A model generated the notes under the pieces. That model saw only the letters and a program-made list of their open reading frames with translations, was not told the origin of the DNA and did not search any database. Positions 4,743-5,002 of a stretch of DNA of 5,002 bases are shown here, one piece after another. Source of the stretch: Chloroflexota bacterium (GTDB taxonomy: Bacteria > Chloroflexota > UBA4733); NCBI GenBank assembly GCA_025449435.1, contig JANWJO010000069.1, positions 1 through 5,002 of the forward strand. The letters run 5' to 3'. Each line of letters begins with the position of its first letter. The first letter of the stretch is position 1. A program made the translations under genes and the position numbers.

Positions 4743-5002
4743 ATGGAACACCGCCTGCTCAAACTCACCTGCCCGCAATGTAGCCAGGATGTCCCCATCG
4801 ACAACCCAAAAGGGGAACTCCAATGCAGGGCGTGTGGCACGGTGCTCACCAAGTGGCTCCGCTTTAACGTGCTGCTCGACCAGTGGTACGAGTCCAAGAA
4901 GTGGCGCAAGGACATCGTCCGGCCCGACCCGATGTTCGTGCTGGAGATGCTGTGGACGGCGAACGGGATGGGGCAGCAGATCTACGAGGCGACCACGCCA
5001 CG
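4743..5002 (+). CDS. N-terminal zinc-ribbon protein, 3'-truncated, unknown function
   Basis: The frame runs open to the right edge, giving the first 86 residues. The start is ATG 4743: an in-frame TAG lies at 4731-4733, leaving no room for an earlier start. A compact zinc ribbon is formed by C10-P-Q-C13 and C28-R-A-C31 (CxxC, 14 residues, CxxC), ending CGTVL. It is followed by a Trp- and charge-rich segment (WLRFNVLLDQWYESKKW, 38-54) and the start of a helical region, VLEMLWTANGMGQQIYE (66-82). Such four-Cys ribbons bind structural Zn(II) and often serve as recruitment or nucleic-acid-binding modules ahead of another domain. I do not recognise what follows, and the rest lies outside the window. 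It is divergent from csoR; a copper link is not supported by any operator on its side. Confidence 0.75.
   Translation, partial: MEHRLLKLTCPQCSQDVPIDNPKGELQCRACGTVLTKWLRFNVLLDQWYESKKWRKDIVRPDPMFVLEMLWTANGMGQQIYEATTP

Noticed and set aside
4422..4823. A minus-strand frame of 133 codons upstream of csoR
   Set aside because: It runs through the csoR promoter, operator and the opposite-strand zinc-ribbon start, and its sequence looks random.

Overview
The window is about 60% GC and carries only chromosomal-looking bacterial genes. It has no rRNA, tRNA, CRISPR array, transposase or phage gene that I can recognise. The mix of genes (a BadF-type sugar kinase, a long-form 6-phosphogluconate dehydrogenase, a stand-alone receiver protein, a Pro/Ala-rich protein with one C-terminal membrane helix, and a CsoR-thioredoxin cluster) would fit a Chloroflexota bacterium. 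That placement is an impression from protein style and is weakly held.

Left part, plus strand (1-2552). The C-terminal two thirds of a BadF/BadG/BcrA-type ATPase, probably an amino-sugar or related sugar kinase, runs in from the left edge. After 86 bases with a good sigma-70-like promoter comes a complete, catalytically intact decarboxylating 6-phosphogluconate dehydrogenase (gnd). A 153-residue protein of unknown function starts inside the gnd stop region (13-base overlap), so the two are probably co-transcribed.

Middle (2553-3530). A 133-base gap leads to a stand-alone response-regulator receiver protein on the plus strand. It converges, with only 23 bases between stop codons, on a minus-strand gene for a low-complexity protein with a C-terminal transmembrane segment.

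Right part, minus strand (3599-4572). This is the most informative region. A near-consensus promoter (TTGGCA, 17 bases, TATACT) overlaps a GC-tract inverted repeat typical of CsoR-family operators. Downstream of it lie, in order, a CsoR-type copper-sensing repressor with the Cys-His-Cys ligand set, a thioredoxin (trxA), and an 86-residue uncharacterised protein whose ATG directly abuts the trxA stop. The arrangement predicts a copper-derepressed, self-regulated operon whose visible output is a thiol-disulfide reductant rather than a copper exporter or chaperone. A 20-base hairpin after csoR may tune how much transcription reaches trxA.

Right edge. Divergent from csoR, a gene for a protein with an N-terminal four-cysteine zinc ribbon begins at 4743 and is cut off by the window end.

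Most of the window is ordinary. The csoR-trxA-small ORF unit with its operator-promoter is the part most worth following up.
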